From CAYWQB01 sp964460785 (GTDB taxonomy: Bacteria; Chlamydiota; Chlamydiia; Chlamydiales; CAYWQB01), in assembly GCA_964460785.1 (NCBI GenBank), contig CAYWQB010000001.1, forward strand, positions 728,935 to 792,934: a DNA stretch of 64,000 bases, given 5' to 3'. Position numbers and translations under genes: made by a program. The notes below the pieces were generated by a model. It was not told the DNA's origin. It ran no database searches and worked only from the letters and a program-made list of their open reading frames with translations. Within the stretch, counting starts at the first letter, position 1. Every line of letters begins with the position of its first letter. Positions 53,201 to 60,675 of the stretch are shown piece by piece.

Positions 53201-53627
53201 CTTAACCCCCTTATTAGAGCAAGCGCAACAAAAAGTACGAACTATTCATGAACAAGTCGCAGCTCTGCTAAATAGCTATGATGGGTACCTAGAAAAACTT
53301 TTCAGCTTTTTGAAAGACTACGAAGAAGCTTATGCATCAGGTTTTTTTGCGAACCAACGCTCTTACCAATCCTCTCAGCTTCATAATCTAAAGAAAAAAT
53401 ACCGTGAAGCAAAAGAGTTACACCCTATTTTAAAAGAAAAACTCCACCAACTCTCTTCTTTAATAAATAGTTACGCAGACTTTATTCAAAAAGAAAACCA
53501 AGCTATGAAATCTACGAATTTCTTTACTCATTCACAGGCTCTTCCAAGTTCTTCTCCTTTTATGGCTTTGCAGCTTGCGAGCTCTATTAAAGAAAACCTT
53601 GCCATCACTGTGCTCCCCACTCCCTAG
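50211..53627 (+). CDS. Very large single-pass membrane protein with FHA-like N-terminus
   Basis: A 1138-residue protein of no family I can name. Residues 1-~95 are beta-rich with GEITVGSAEEHTIHVDWG and DLMVNGSALTSPLEV, a pattern resembling the small FHA domain of type III secretion ring proteins (YscD/CdsD). Residues ~100-265 are acidic, Ser/Pro-rich and unordered. A single membrane helix follows at ~281-302 (WLLIFLLLLLGVLGTLFV). The last ~830 residues are mostly helical, with coiled-coil-like stretches (LKQQQAARRMCDIAMTLWAS, LLEQAQQKVRTIHEQ, LHNLKKKYREAKELHPILK) and no cysteine pattern. It lies between uhpC and hisS, adjacent genes in Chlamydia, so it is extra. Function unknown. Confidence 0.8.
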   Translation: MFTITFQQNDQSSEQSLDFTKPGEITVGSAEEHTIHVDWGKEDSLLCTISLTDDSVEVSPAEGVEDLMVNGSALTSPLEVSYPLDLRYQDIQIKVTTSPSNSLSEAELSSLMQELEASTSVGMQDATPSESSSPTEEASDSSKEVESSLEEDLAAVEEALQASSASTESGDEAKAIDLSTLMEEASQFHMDEPPAQEESSPAFTPPTEVEFAEEEEDSQPQLAEEPKPTSQDLEYPSVTTAVPPTSKPQDTQTQPAPQEPIAPKPRFKANTIYTGLKKKSPTWLLIFLLLLLGVLGTLFVNQQEKLKQQQAARRMCDIAMTLWASQNIYQEDIPSLLPLDSGMTESRIASILPNSFSPPKLGSPLLTPYGYHIDIQLLEDASFLLIASPNSSLLNSLFGKKTMVIHSESMLIKQVSDKANEFLQLDPTSLKDKIHNLPNFDVVNSPRAAKLGFFTPLAWQQEFQRTESPIYTFPRYFSIAQEGIQLLSQLALKDSSPSSVLTATSFFNRFAKATAYPFYSTVSKRKLEDIRKNLSDFGPFFQSLPLAHIKLNSEEDGISKVEFIEPSLKLAKIYQSLHSTSNQVQKNTPSLATEGKTKLKLQLDTLLQAANKPLLQAKSQLSTFLNQKQNPLSEDFLPIYHQLSADFLSSHQKAVETLQLRLSSLYQNWNDTEANQKIFFDLISQEGLSPYLSSPLHSEELEEASFSSTSEKSLSFATQITQFLNATTYQETLSIAKVLHSLSAEQAAPTPEQALSRQSKFQKAMLKKFEHIILSTSSRSAEKQGETKLFLQNAGTLFSLARLSSLQQQNFFDYLFDELGAEIRKLPYNSYLILKELHDMKLKDDRIDSEIDDISQVNDNLQNIPLAVTKQIDSEEEILDIARIGRQLLAHARSLPPSKERSEELEDAIGLLREGLPTSSALWAPILQANLYLVELPQEKIQELLAKVPGLANLQDNPIFDIDEALKRYQAQKLDIAEDLKRGNSYEQEQVASLQGLLTPLLEQAQQKVRTIHEQVAALLNSYDGYLEKLFSFLKDYEEAYASGFFANQRSYQSSQLHNLKKKYREAKELHPILKEKLHQLSSLINSYADFIQKENQAMKSTNFFTHSQALPSSSPFMALQLASSIKENLAITVLPTP

Positions 53628-53696
53628 CTTTGACTTTTTTTTGAACTTAGAAGTAGAATGATGTGCTTTTCAGACCCTCTACTCCCTGAAACATAG

Positions 53697-55007
53697 ATGA
53701 GCAAGACTCCTTCACAGCGCCTTTCCTGCCCTAAGGGAATGTTTGACCTTTACCCTCAAAATGACACCTCTACCAATGAGTGGCAAGATAGTGCCCTGTG
53801 GTCATTTATTGAGACGGAGGCGAGAGCTCATGCTCAGTGCTACCGATTCCAAGAGGTAAGAACCCCCATTCTGGAAAAGAAGTCGTTATTTCAGCGAGGT
53901 GTGGGAGAAGGCACGGACATTGTATCAAAAGAAATGTACTGCCTTGAGGATCGCAAGGGCCGTGAGTTATGCCTACGCCCTGAAGGAACAGCTCCCCTCG
54001 TTCGCTCATTTATTGAAAGAAGCTTATATGCACGTCCCTTTCCTCAGCGATACTTTTACCTGGGACCCATGTTTCGCTATGAACGGCAACAAAAAGGCCG
54101 CTATCGCCAGCATCACCAGTTTGGTGCAGAAGTATTTGGAGCAGCTTGCCCTGAAGTCGACGCTGAACTCATCGATATGCTCTATTCTTTTTATCAACGT
54201 CTTGGCTTGAGCAAGCTCACTATAGAAATCAATAGCTTAGGCGACTCCCAAGCACGACAAAGCTTTAGAGCTGCTCTTGTTGACTATTTAACCCCCTACA
54301 AAGACAGCCTCTCTTCAGATAGCCAGATGAGACTATCGATCAATCCTCTGCGAATCCTAGACTCAAAAGACCCAAAAGACCAAGAGATCTTACAGCAAGC
54401 TCCTAAGTTAGAGCAGCACTTATCCCAAGAGAGCCAAATAGCATTTGAAAAGGTCTTAACCATACTGGACTTGTTAAACATCCCTTATCGGATCAATCCA
54501 AAACTTGTGCGTGGCCTAGACTACTACTGCAATACCGTATTTGAAGTAACCTGCGAAATGGGAGCTGCTCAAAACAGCCTAGGAGGTGGAGGACGGTACG
54601 ATGGGTTAATCCAACAGCTAGGAGGGCCTGCAATTCCAGGCATAGGCTTTGCGACAGGCCTAGAAAGAGTTATCCAAGCTTTACTCCAGCAAAAACAGGA
54701 TGCTATTCCAGCAAACTCCAGTGACTTATTTCTCTTCCCTATAGAAGAGCAGGCTCGAACCACCGCTTTGCAAATTGCCCACAAACTTAGACAGAAAGGG
54801 CTGCGCATTGAAGTTTATTTTTCTGACAAGAAGTTAAAACAGGTGCTCTCTCAGCTCAATAAAAACCCTCCACGCTACCTATCTATTATCGGAGAGGAAG
54901 AGATCAACCGTGGCCAGTTAACCATTCGAGAGTGGCATACAAGACAAGAAACACCATTTTCCCTAGCCCAATTAGACGAGATAAGGACATTCCTTCATGA
55001 AGGCTGA
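53697..55007 (+). CDS. hisS: Histidyl-tRNA synthetase
   Basis: Class II synthetase charging tRNA-His, 436 residues. Motif 2 region YLGPMFRYERQQKGRYRQHHQ, RPEGTAPLVRSF, histidine loop VRGLDYYCNTVFE and motif 3 GIGFATGLERVIQAL are all present, plus a C-terminal anticodon domain. The first ~12 residues and YPQNDTSTNEWQDSALW carry a short extension. The stop overlaps a possible aspS start; the two genes are coupled as in Chlamydia. Confidence 0.97.
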   Translation: MSKTPSQRLSCPKGMFDLYPQNDTSTNEWQDSALWSFIETEARAHAQCYRFQEVRTPILEKKSLFQRGVGEGTDIVSKEMYCLEDRKGRELCLRPEGTAPLVRSFIERSLYARPFPQRYFYLGPMFRYERQQKGRYRQHHQFGAEVFGAACPEVDAELIDMLYSFYQRLGLSKLTIEINSLGDSQARQSFRAALVDYLTPYKDSLSSDSQMRLSINPLRILDSKDPKDQEILQQAPKLEQHLSQESQIAFEKVLTILDLLNIPYRINPKLVRGLDYYCNTVFEVTCEMGAAQNSLGGGGRYDGLIQQLGGPAIPGIGFATGLERVIQALLQQKQDAIPANSSDLFLFPIEEQARTTALQIAHKLRQKGLRIEVYFSDKKLKQVLSQLNKNPPRYLSIIGEEEINRGQLTIREWHTRQETPFSLAQLDEIRTFLHEG

Positions 55008-55011
55008 AACT

Positions 55012-56784
55012 ATGCGCACACATACCTGCGAAGCTTTACGCAGTTCTGACATTGGACAAACTGTGACCCTATCGGGCTGGATTCACCGAAGAAGAGATCA
55101 TGGAGGACTTATCTTCATCGATTTACGAGACCGCTATGGCCTCACACAAATTGTCTTCGATCCAACGATTGATTCTTCCCTACATGAAATGGCGAATGCC
55201 TTTCGCTCAGAATGGCCCTTAACGATCCAAGGAGAGGTTGTTTCCCGAGGTGAGGGCATGACAAACCCCAAGCTAGCAACAGGAGAAGTGGAAGTACGAG
55301 TCACCGCCTGTACCGTCCACTCAAAAGCGCAAACGCCTCCTTTTGAACTAGATCACAATGCCGAGCAAACAGGGGAAGATATCCGCCTTAAATATCGCTA
55401 CCTTGATCTGCGTCGTCATAGCCTTGCACATAACTTCCAGGTTCGTCATAGCGTCTGCTTAAGCTTCCGAAAGTTTCTAGATAGCCATCGTTTTTTAGAG
55501 ATCACTACCCCCCTACTGGGAAAGCCTACCCCTGAAGGATCCAGAGACTATATTGTTCCTTCCCGTATCTCTCCTGGAAATTTCTATGCTCTCCCCCAGT
55601 CTCCACAGCTTTACAAGCAGCTTTTAATGGTAGCAGGAATGGATCGCTACTTCCAGCTTGCTCCATGCCTCCGTGATGAAGACTTACGTAGTGATCGACA
55701 GCCTGAGTTTACACAGCTTGATATGGAAGTAAGCTTTATGCCTCAGGAAACCTTCTTTAACCTCATAGAGGAAATGCTCTGTCAAATTTTTGCAGAACAT
55801 GGCCAGAGCAAAAGCTGTGAGGCGCCTTTCCCACGGCTCTCCTACAAGGAATGCATGGACCTTTATGGCACAGACAAACCTGATTTGCGATTTGACTTAA
55901 AGCTTCATAACTTAACAGATCTTGTTGACCAAACTGATTTCAGCATCTTTAAAGAGCAAGCTGCAAATGGTGGAATTGTTAAGGCTATTTGTGTTCCTAA
56001 GGGAGCTAGCTTTTCAAGAAAAGATATCGACCGATATACCGCCCTTGTTGGTAGGTTAGGAATCAAAGGCCTTGCTTGGACCAAGATCAATGAAGAAGGG
56101 AGCTTCCAAGGAGGTATTTCCAAGTTCCTTCCTGAGGCTGTCCAAAAAGAAATCTCAAGGCGTACTGCCGCAACGTCTGGAGACATCCTCTTTTATGTTG
56201 CCGATGATGAAACTTTAGCCAACCAAGCCCTTGACCATCTAAGGCGTTCTCTTGCTTCAGACTTAAGCCTAATCGACCCTAACAAAGTCTGTCCTCTCTG
56301 GGTTGTTGACTTTCCTCTCTTTCACTGGGACAAAGAGACTCAACGCCTTGATTCTGAACACCACCCCTTTACGATGCCTCATCCTGAAGATCTACACTTA
56401 CTAGATAAAGAAGAAACAGCAAAAAATATGCGTTCTTCTAGCTATGATGTAGTGATTAATGGCTATGAAATTGGCTCTGGCTCCCAAAGGATTCACTGTT
56501 CAGAGGTACAGCAAAAAGTCTTTAAACTTCTCCAACTCTCTTCAGAAGAAGTGAAAGAAAAGTTCGGCTTTTTTGTTGATGCACTCCAATTTGGCACCCC
56601 TCCTCATCGAGGGATTGGACTTGGTTTAGAAAGACTTTTGATGATTTTATTAGGGACTGACAACATCCGAGATGTTGTGGCATTTCCAAAAACTCAAAAG
56701 GCCGCAGATCTCATGACCCAAGCCCCTGGCCTAGCTGATCCTTCTCATCTTGAAGAACTTAAATTACGTATAGACAAGAGGTAA
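55012..56784 (+). CDS. aspS: Aspartyl-tRNA synthetase
   Basis: Class II synthetase of the bacterial type, 590 residues, with N-terminal OB fold (VTLSGWIHRRRDHGGLIFIDL), motif 2 FQLAPCLRDEDLRSDRQPEFTQ-type loop, a GAD insertion around residues ~290-410, and motif 3 GIGLGLERLLMILLG. I start it at ATG 55012, 4 bases after the hisS stop and with GAAGG before it; an in-frame ATG at 54997 would overlap hisS. Confidence 0.97.
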   Translation: MRTHTCEALRSSDIGQTVTLSGWIHRRRDHGGLIFIDLRDRYGLTQIVFDPTIDSSLHEMANAFRSEWPLTIQGEVVSRGEGMTNPKLATGEVEVRVTACTVHSKAQTPPFELDHNAEQTGEDIRLKYRYLDLRRHSLAHNFQVRHSVCLSFRKFLDSHRFLEITTPLLGKPTPEGSRDYIVPSRISPGNFYALPQSPQLYKQLLMVAGMDRYFQLAPCLRDEDLRSDRQPEFTQLDMEVSFMPQETFFNLIEEMLCQIFAEHGQSKSCEAPFPRLSYKECMDLYGTDKPDLRFDLKLHNLTDLVDQTDFSIFKEQAANGGIVKAICVPKGASFSRKDIDRYTALVGRLGIKGLAWTKINEEGSFQGGISKFLPEAVQKEISRRTAATSGDILFYVADDETLANQALDHLRRSLASDLSLIDPNKVCPLWVVDFPLFHWDKETQRLDSEHHPFTMPHPEDLHLLDKEETAKNMRSSSYDVVINGYEIGSGSQRIHCSEVQQKVFKLLQLSSEEVKEKFGFFVDALQFGTPPHRGIGLGLERLLMILLGTDNIRDVVAFPKTQKAADLMTQAPGLADPSHLEELKLRIDKR

Positions 56785-56797
56785 AGAATCTCTTGTC
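56773..56797 (+). terminator. Hairpin at the end of aspS
   Basis: GACAAGAG (56773-56780) and CTCTTGTC (56790-56797) give an 8-bp perfect stem with a 9-base loop; the last codons and stop of aspS are within it. No U-run follows. Confidence 0.45.
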
Positions 56798-56867
56798 AAT
56801 AATCCTTCCAACTCCTTACCTTAAGCTTTAACTATTTACATTTTTTGAATTGGTTTAGGAGTTCTCC

Positions 56868-57992
56868 ATGAGTAGGAAAAAGGCCTTACACTTACTATCA
56901 GGTTTGGCAATCTGCCTTTCTTGGTATGGGATAAATGCGAAAGAAGCTCAAAGCAAGCAACAAAGCGAAGAACTTGCCTCTCTTTCATTTGAAGCAGAAG
57001 ATGACACTTTCTTTTTTGGAGATGAAACAGAAGCTTGGAACGCTGGTCATGAAGAGACCTCATATACAAGTGAAGAAAGCACATACTCTGACCAAGCACC
57101 CTCTCTAGAAGACGTATTACAAGAGCTCTCAAACTCTGCAGAGGATGCTGCAGAGATGACAGAAGAAACTGCAGAAGAAGAAAGTGCAGCCTCCACCTCC
57201 TCGACAGCAACCCTTGAAGACTCCTACTCAGAAGAAACTCCAGAATCTCTCTCTGCACCAGAGTCTGACACTGCACAAGCTTCTAGCTTCCCAGAAGAAA
57301 CTCTTGTTGCAGAAGAGGAAGCTTTTGCTCCATCAGAGGTTGAAAATATCAATGTCGAAGAGCTCTCTGAAGCTTTTGGACACTTTATCGGCAAAAACCT
57401 CGAGAGCCCAGGGTTCGAATTTGATGTTGAAGCCGTGATCCGTGGCATTCAAAATGCAGTAGAAGGACATCCTTCTCCCATGAACGATGAAGAGTATGAG
57501 CAGGCTCTTTCCTACATCCAAGAAAATGCATTCCAAGTGCTAGCAGAGCAAAATCTAAAAGAAGCAAATGAGTTTCTCAAAAACAATGCCCACTCAGAAA
57601 GCGTCATTGAAATAGAAGAGGGCAAGGTTCAGTATGAAGTCAAAAAAGAAGGTGAAGGCAAACCTGTTGCAGAAAGTGCAGCTCCTTTGATTCACTACAA
57701 AGGTTCTTACCTTGACGGCTCCATCTTTGGATCTTCAGAAAATAGCGACCCTGTAGCTATTCCTTTAGACCAAACCATTCCAGGACTTAGCAAAGCGATT
57801 GTTGGAATGAAAGAGGGCGAGCAAAGAAAGATCTTCATTCACCCAGAAGAAGGATATGGCACTACAAGCCACCTTCCTCCAAACTCTCTTCTTGTTTTTG
57901 ATGTTGAAGTTCTTCAGTCAGATACAATGACTACGCCTCACTCAGAAATTGCAAGTGACTTAGAGACTGAAGCCAACGAGTTTACTCAATAG
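56868..57992 (+). CDS. mip: Mip-like FKBP-type peptidyl-prolyl isomerase
   Basis: A 374-residue exported isomerase. Signal sequence ALHLLSGLAICLSWYGINA; residues ~27-155 are acidic low complexity (Glu, Ser, Thr, Ala); ~160-250 form the helical dimerisation part (FGHFIGKNLESPGFEFDVEA); the FKBP domain at ~265-355 has IHYKGSYLDGSIFGSS, VPL-like PLDQTIPGLSKAIVGMKEGE, IHPEEGYG and LLVFDVEVL. Chlamydia Mip is a membrane-exposed virulence-linked protein of ~240 residues, so the acidic block is extra. Gene order aspS-mip-trmL is as in Chlamydia. Confidence 0.93.
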   Translation: MSRKKALHLLSGLAICLSWYGINAKEAQSKQQSEELASLSFEAEDDTFFFGDETEAWNAGHEETSYTSEESTYSDQAPSLEDVLQELSNSAEDAAEMTEETAEEESAASTSSTATLEDSYSEETPESLSAPESDTAQASSFPEETLVAEEEAFAPSEVENINVEELSEAFGHFIGKNLESPGFEFDVEAVIRGIQNAVEGHPSPMNDEEYEQALSYIQENAFQVLAEQNLKEANEFLKNNAHSESVIEIEEGKVQYEVKKEGEGKPVAESAAPLIHYKGSYLDGSIFGSSENSDPVAIPLDQTIPGLSKAIVGMKEGEQRKIFIHPEEGYGTTSHLPPNSLLVFDVEVLQSDTMTTPHSEIASDLETEANEFTQ

Positions 57993-58010
57993 CTTTAGCT
58001 TTGCTATTAT

Positions 58011-58040
58011 CTGGTGCCTCTCTACAAAATGAGGCACCAG
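58011..58040 (+). terminator. Perfect hairpin between mip and trmL
   Basis: CTGGTGCCTC (58011-58020) and GAGGCACCAG (58031-58040) form a perfect 10-bp stem with a 10-base loop. It ends 4 bases before the trmL start and its 3' arm contains GAGG, the only ribosome-site-like string there. No U-run follows. It may end the mip transcript or control trmL translation. Confidence 0.6.
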
Positions 58041-58044
58041 AATT

Positions 58045-58512
58045 ATGACTTTAGAAATCGTCCTTTATCAGCCACAAATTCCCCAAAATACAGGGAATGT
58101 CTTACGCACAGCGTCTGCCGTTGGAGCCAATGTCTCTCTCATCCGCCCTTTAGGCTTTCAAATTTCAGACCGACTCATGAAACGTGCTGGACTTGGGTAC
58201 TTTGACCTATCCAAGCTAAAAGTCTTTGATAGCTGGGACCACTTTACTCATAGCAGGGCAGAGACGCCCATCTATTTTTTTTCTTCAAAAGCTTCTTCAT
58301 TCTATTCAGATGCCACATATACAGCTTCTTGTAGTCTCGTATTCGGATCGGAAAGCTCAGGACTACCAGAACAGCTACACCAAGAATACGCGCATGCCTT
58401 TTATAAAATTCCCATGAAAGGGGGGATTCGCTGCCTAAATTTAGCAAGCAGTGTTGCAATCGTTACCTATGAATCTTTACGACAGACAAATTTTACTTCT
58501 CTTGAAGCCTAA
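58045..58512 (+). CDS. trmL: tRNA (cytidine/uridine-2'-O-)-methyltransferase TrmL
   Basis: A SPOUT methyltransferase modifying position 34 of certain leucine tRNAs. 155 residues; LEIVLYQPQIPQNTGNVLRT at the N-terminus and the knotted SAM site LVFGSESSGLPEQL, IPMKGGIRCLNLASSVAIV at the C-terminus. The conserved start forces the ATG at 58045 despite the hairpin just before it. Corresponds to spoU of Chlamydia (CT540). Confidence 0.93.
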   Translation: MTLEIVLYQPQIPQNTGNVLRTASAVGANVSLIRPLGFQISDRLMKRAGLGYFDLSKLKVFDSWDHFTHSRAETPIYFFSSKASSFYSDATYTASCSLVFGSESSGLPEQLHQEYAHAFYKIPMKGGIRCLNLASSVAIVTYESLRQTNFTSLEA

Positions 58513-58513
58513 A

Positions 58514-58537
58514 GGGGCTTTGACGAAAACAAGCCCC
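58514..58537 (+). terminator. Hairpin behind trmL
   Basis: GGGGCTT (58514-58520) and AAGCCCC (58531-58537) form a 7-bp GC-rich stem with a 10-base loop, 2 bases behind the trmL stop. No U-run, so a weak terminator or end stabiliser. Confidence 0.4.
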
Positions 58538-58584
58538 AGTCCATAGTATAAAACAATTTATAAAGAGCATCTTATAGGGCAAGT

Positions 58585-60675
58585 ATGAAGGACTTCATTC
58601 GCTCTTTTTCAGGGCAAATCTTTATCAGTTTATTTGCTGGCACTCTACTTGGCTTGATCTTTGGAGAGTACTCTCTGCACTTTGCATCTTTTGGATCGCA
58701 TGGCTTATCTATCTTAAAAATGGCTGTCCTCCCTTACCTTGGAGCTGCCTTACTCCGCTCTATAGTCAGCCACGGCTTACGTTGGGGTTCTATTTGCAGA
58801 GTTTTTATTGGCTGTATATGTGGCGTAGGCCTACTCGCTTTTCTCTTTGCTCTCTCATTTAGCTATCCATTTTTTGCAAATGAATCGATAGCTCCCTCTT
58901 CCGAAGTTTTTGCACCTTCTACGATCAGACCTCAAAGCTTCCTAAATGGCATGTTAGCCAATAGCATCCCTCTCATTCTTTTAGCCATTATTGCTATTGG
59001 TGTTGCCCTTACAACTCTAAAGAGCAAGCTCCCCCTCTTAGCCATAGAGCGCATCACCCAAACACTACAAGCCATCACTTTTTCATTCTTACGCTTGAGC
59101 CCTATAGTAGTGACCGCTGTCATGGCAGGGCGCGTAGGAAGCCTTCATGCAGAAACTCTCATCCTTTTTAAAAGTTTTCTCCTTCCCTTTGTTGCCAGCT
59201 CTCTTTTTGTAACTCTTATCCTCTCCCCCTATCTCCTCCGCTTTGTGAGCAAGTATCGCTACAGAACAATCTTCAAACATAGCAAGGAAGCATGGCTCCT
59301 TTGCTTTGCTACAGGCTCTGCATTTATTGCTCTTCCTCACTTAATCCATAGCATTGAAAAGCTGTTTAATAAGCGGTCTCCTTCCCCTTTAATTCGAACA
59401 ACAGCAATCATCGCCGCTCTTCTTCCTATCTGGTCAATGGTTGGCTATTTCTTATTCTTAAGCTTTCTAACCTTTTCACTTCCTTCCACAGTGGGAGGGT
59501 TTACAGAGTTCTTTTCCACTGCTCTCCCCTCACTTCTAACCTTTAGCTTGATGCCTCTTCATGCTCTACAAGAAGCTCTTATTGCACTTGGTCTTCCCCC
59601 TCAAGGACTTGCTCTTTACTCTCAACTAGCAGCTTTTAGTGGCTTTTTCGCACTACTTGTTCTTGCCAGTAGTTTTTCTATCTCCACTCTCACCACACAA
59701 AAAATTGAAGAGGGTTTTGCTCCTCTTTTAGAAGATTGGTCATGGAAAAGCTCGTCTCAAGTGCTAATCATCGCCACTTTTACTCTTGGATCACTTGCAT
59801 TTTTTAAACCCACAGCCCATCGAGCTGAAAGCTCCCTTCAGGGATTCTCACTCCCCTCTAGTTCCACCACACAGGTTTTTACAGAGATCCCTGCCAACCT
59901 GACGCTTCGCAACACCCAAATCAATCGCTTAGAAGAAATTCAAAAAAGTGGCACCCTTCGCATTGGCTATGGGGAGAGTGCAGCCCCCTACTCATATTTC
60001 AACAAACAAGGGGCTCTAGTTGGCTATGATATTGCCTTTACACAAGAACTCGCAAAGGCTCTTGGAGTGGAGCCACTGTACCTCCCTCTTGACTATGCAA
60101 ATGTCTCTGAACAACTAAATAGTGGCCTGTATGACCTTGCCGTTGGAGGCCTCTCAAAGACTCGACACCGCAACCGCGAAGTATTATTTAGTGATGACCT
60201 TCTACAAGTAGAACTGGCTTTAACCTTGCGCTCGTTGGATTTTTCTAAGCCATCTCTTTCTACACTTCAAAAAATAGCGGTGCTTACAGGCTCTTCCTAT
60301 GAACAAAGTGCCCATGAGATTTTTGATGACTCCCATAAAATTGCAGCGATTCCTAACTTAGAGACCTTCTTGAATGACCCTTCATTTGATGCGCTATTAT
60401 GGAGCCGAGAAGAGGCGCTTGCATGGAAGCAACAACACCCTGAATTTGCTATTGCCAAGAGCTACCCAACGTTAGGCGTTGACCATTTAGCATTTGCCAT
60501 GCCCTTTGGCCAGCAAGCTTTAAAAGCATATGTAGATACATGGCTTGATATGAAAAAGACAGATGGATTCTCTGCTAGCCAATTCAACAAGTGGATTTTA
60601 AGGCAACCCAATCGCAATTATAGCTCTCAAAATATTGTAGATAAATTAAAGGCCCAAAGCGGACGAATCCGTTAA
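58585..60675 (+). CDS. Dicarboxylate/amino-acid symporter fused to a family 3 solute-binding domain
   Basis: A 696-residue fusion. Residues 1-~410 are a cation:dicarboxylate/amino-acid symporter (DAACS/SDF family): about eight membrane segments and re-entrant loops, e.g. IFISLFAGTLLGLIFGEYS, MLANSIPLILLAIIAIGVAL, FSTALPSLLTFSLMPLHAL. Residues ~445-690 are an SBP family 3 amino-acid-binding domain: LEEIQKSGTLRIGYGESAAP, LVGYDIAFTQELAKALGVEP, LNSGLYDLAVGGLSKTRHRN. The binding domain would lie in the periplasm and feed the symporter. Such binding proteins normally serve ABC importers. Substrate likely an acidic or polar amino acid, by inference. Its end overlaps that of lpxI by 30 bases. Confidence 0.85.
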   Translation: MKDFIRSFSGQIFISLFAGTLLGLIFGEYSLHFASFGSHGLSILKMAVLPYLGAALLRSIVSHGLRWGSICRVFIGCICGVGLLAFLFALSFSYPFFANESIAPSSEVFAPSTIRPQSFLNGMLANSIPLILLAIIAIGVALTTLKSKLPLLAIERITQTLQAITFSFLRLSPIVVTAVMAGRVGSLHAETLILFKSFLLPFVASSLFVTLILSPYLLRFVSKYRYRTIFKHSKEAWLLCFATGSAFIALPHLIHSIEKLFNKRSPSPLIRTTAIIAALLPIWSMVGYFLFLSFLTFSLPSTVGGFTEFFSTALPSLLTFSLMPLHALQEALIALGLPPQGLALYSQLAAFSGFFALLVLASSFSISTLTTQKIEEGFAPLLEDWSWKSSSQVLIIATFTLGSLAFFKPTAHRAESSLQGFSLPSSSTTQVFTEIPANLTLRNTQINRLEEIQKSGTLRIGYGESAAPYSYFNKQGALVGYDIAFTQELAKALGVEPLYLPLDYANVSEQLNSGLYDLAVGGLSKTRHRNREVLFSDDLLQVELALTLRSLDFSKPSLSTLQKIAVLTGSSYEQSAHEIFDDSHKIAAIPNLETFLNDPSFDALLWSREEALAWKQQHPEFAIAKSYPTLGVDHLAFAMPFGQQALKAYVDTWLDMKKTDGFSASQFNKWILRQPNRNYSSQNIVDKLKAQSGRIR

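Noticed and set aside
50211..53627. Calling the large protein CdsD
   Set aside because: Only the N-terminal ~95 residues and single helix resemble that family; the long helical part and genome position do not fit, so it is left unnamed.
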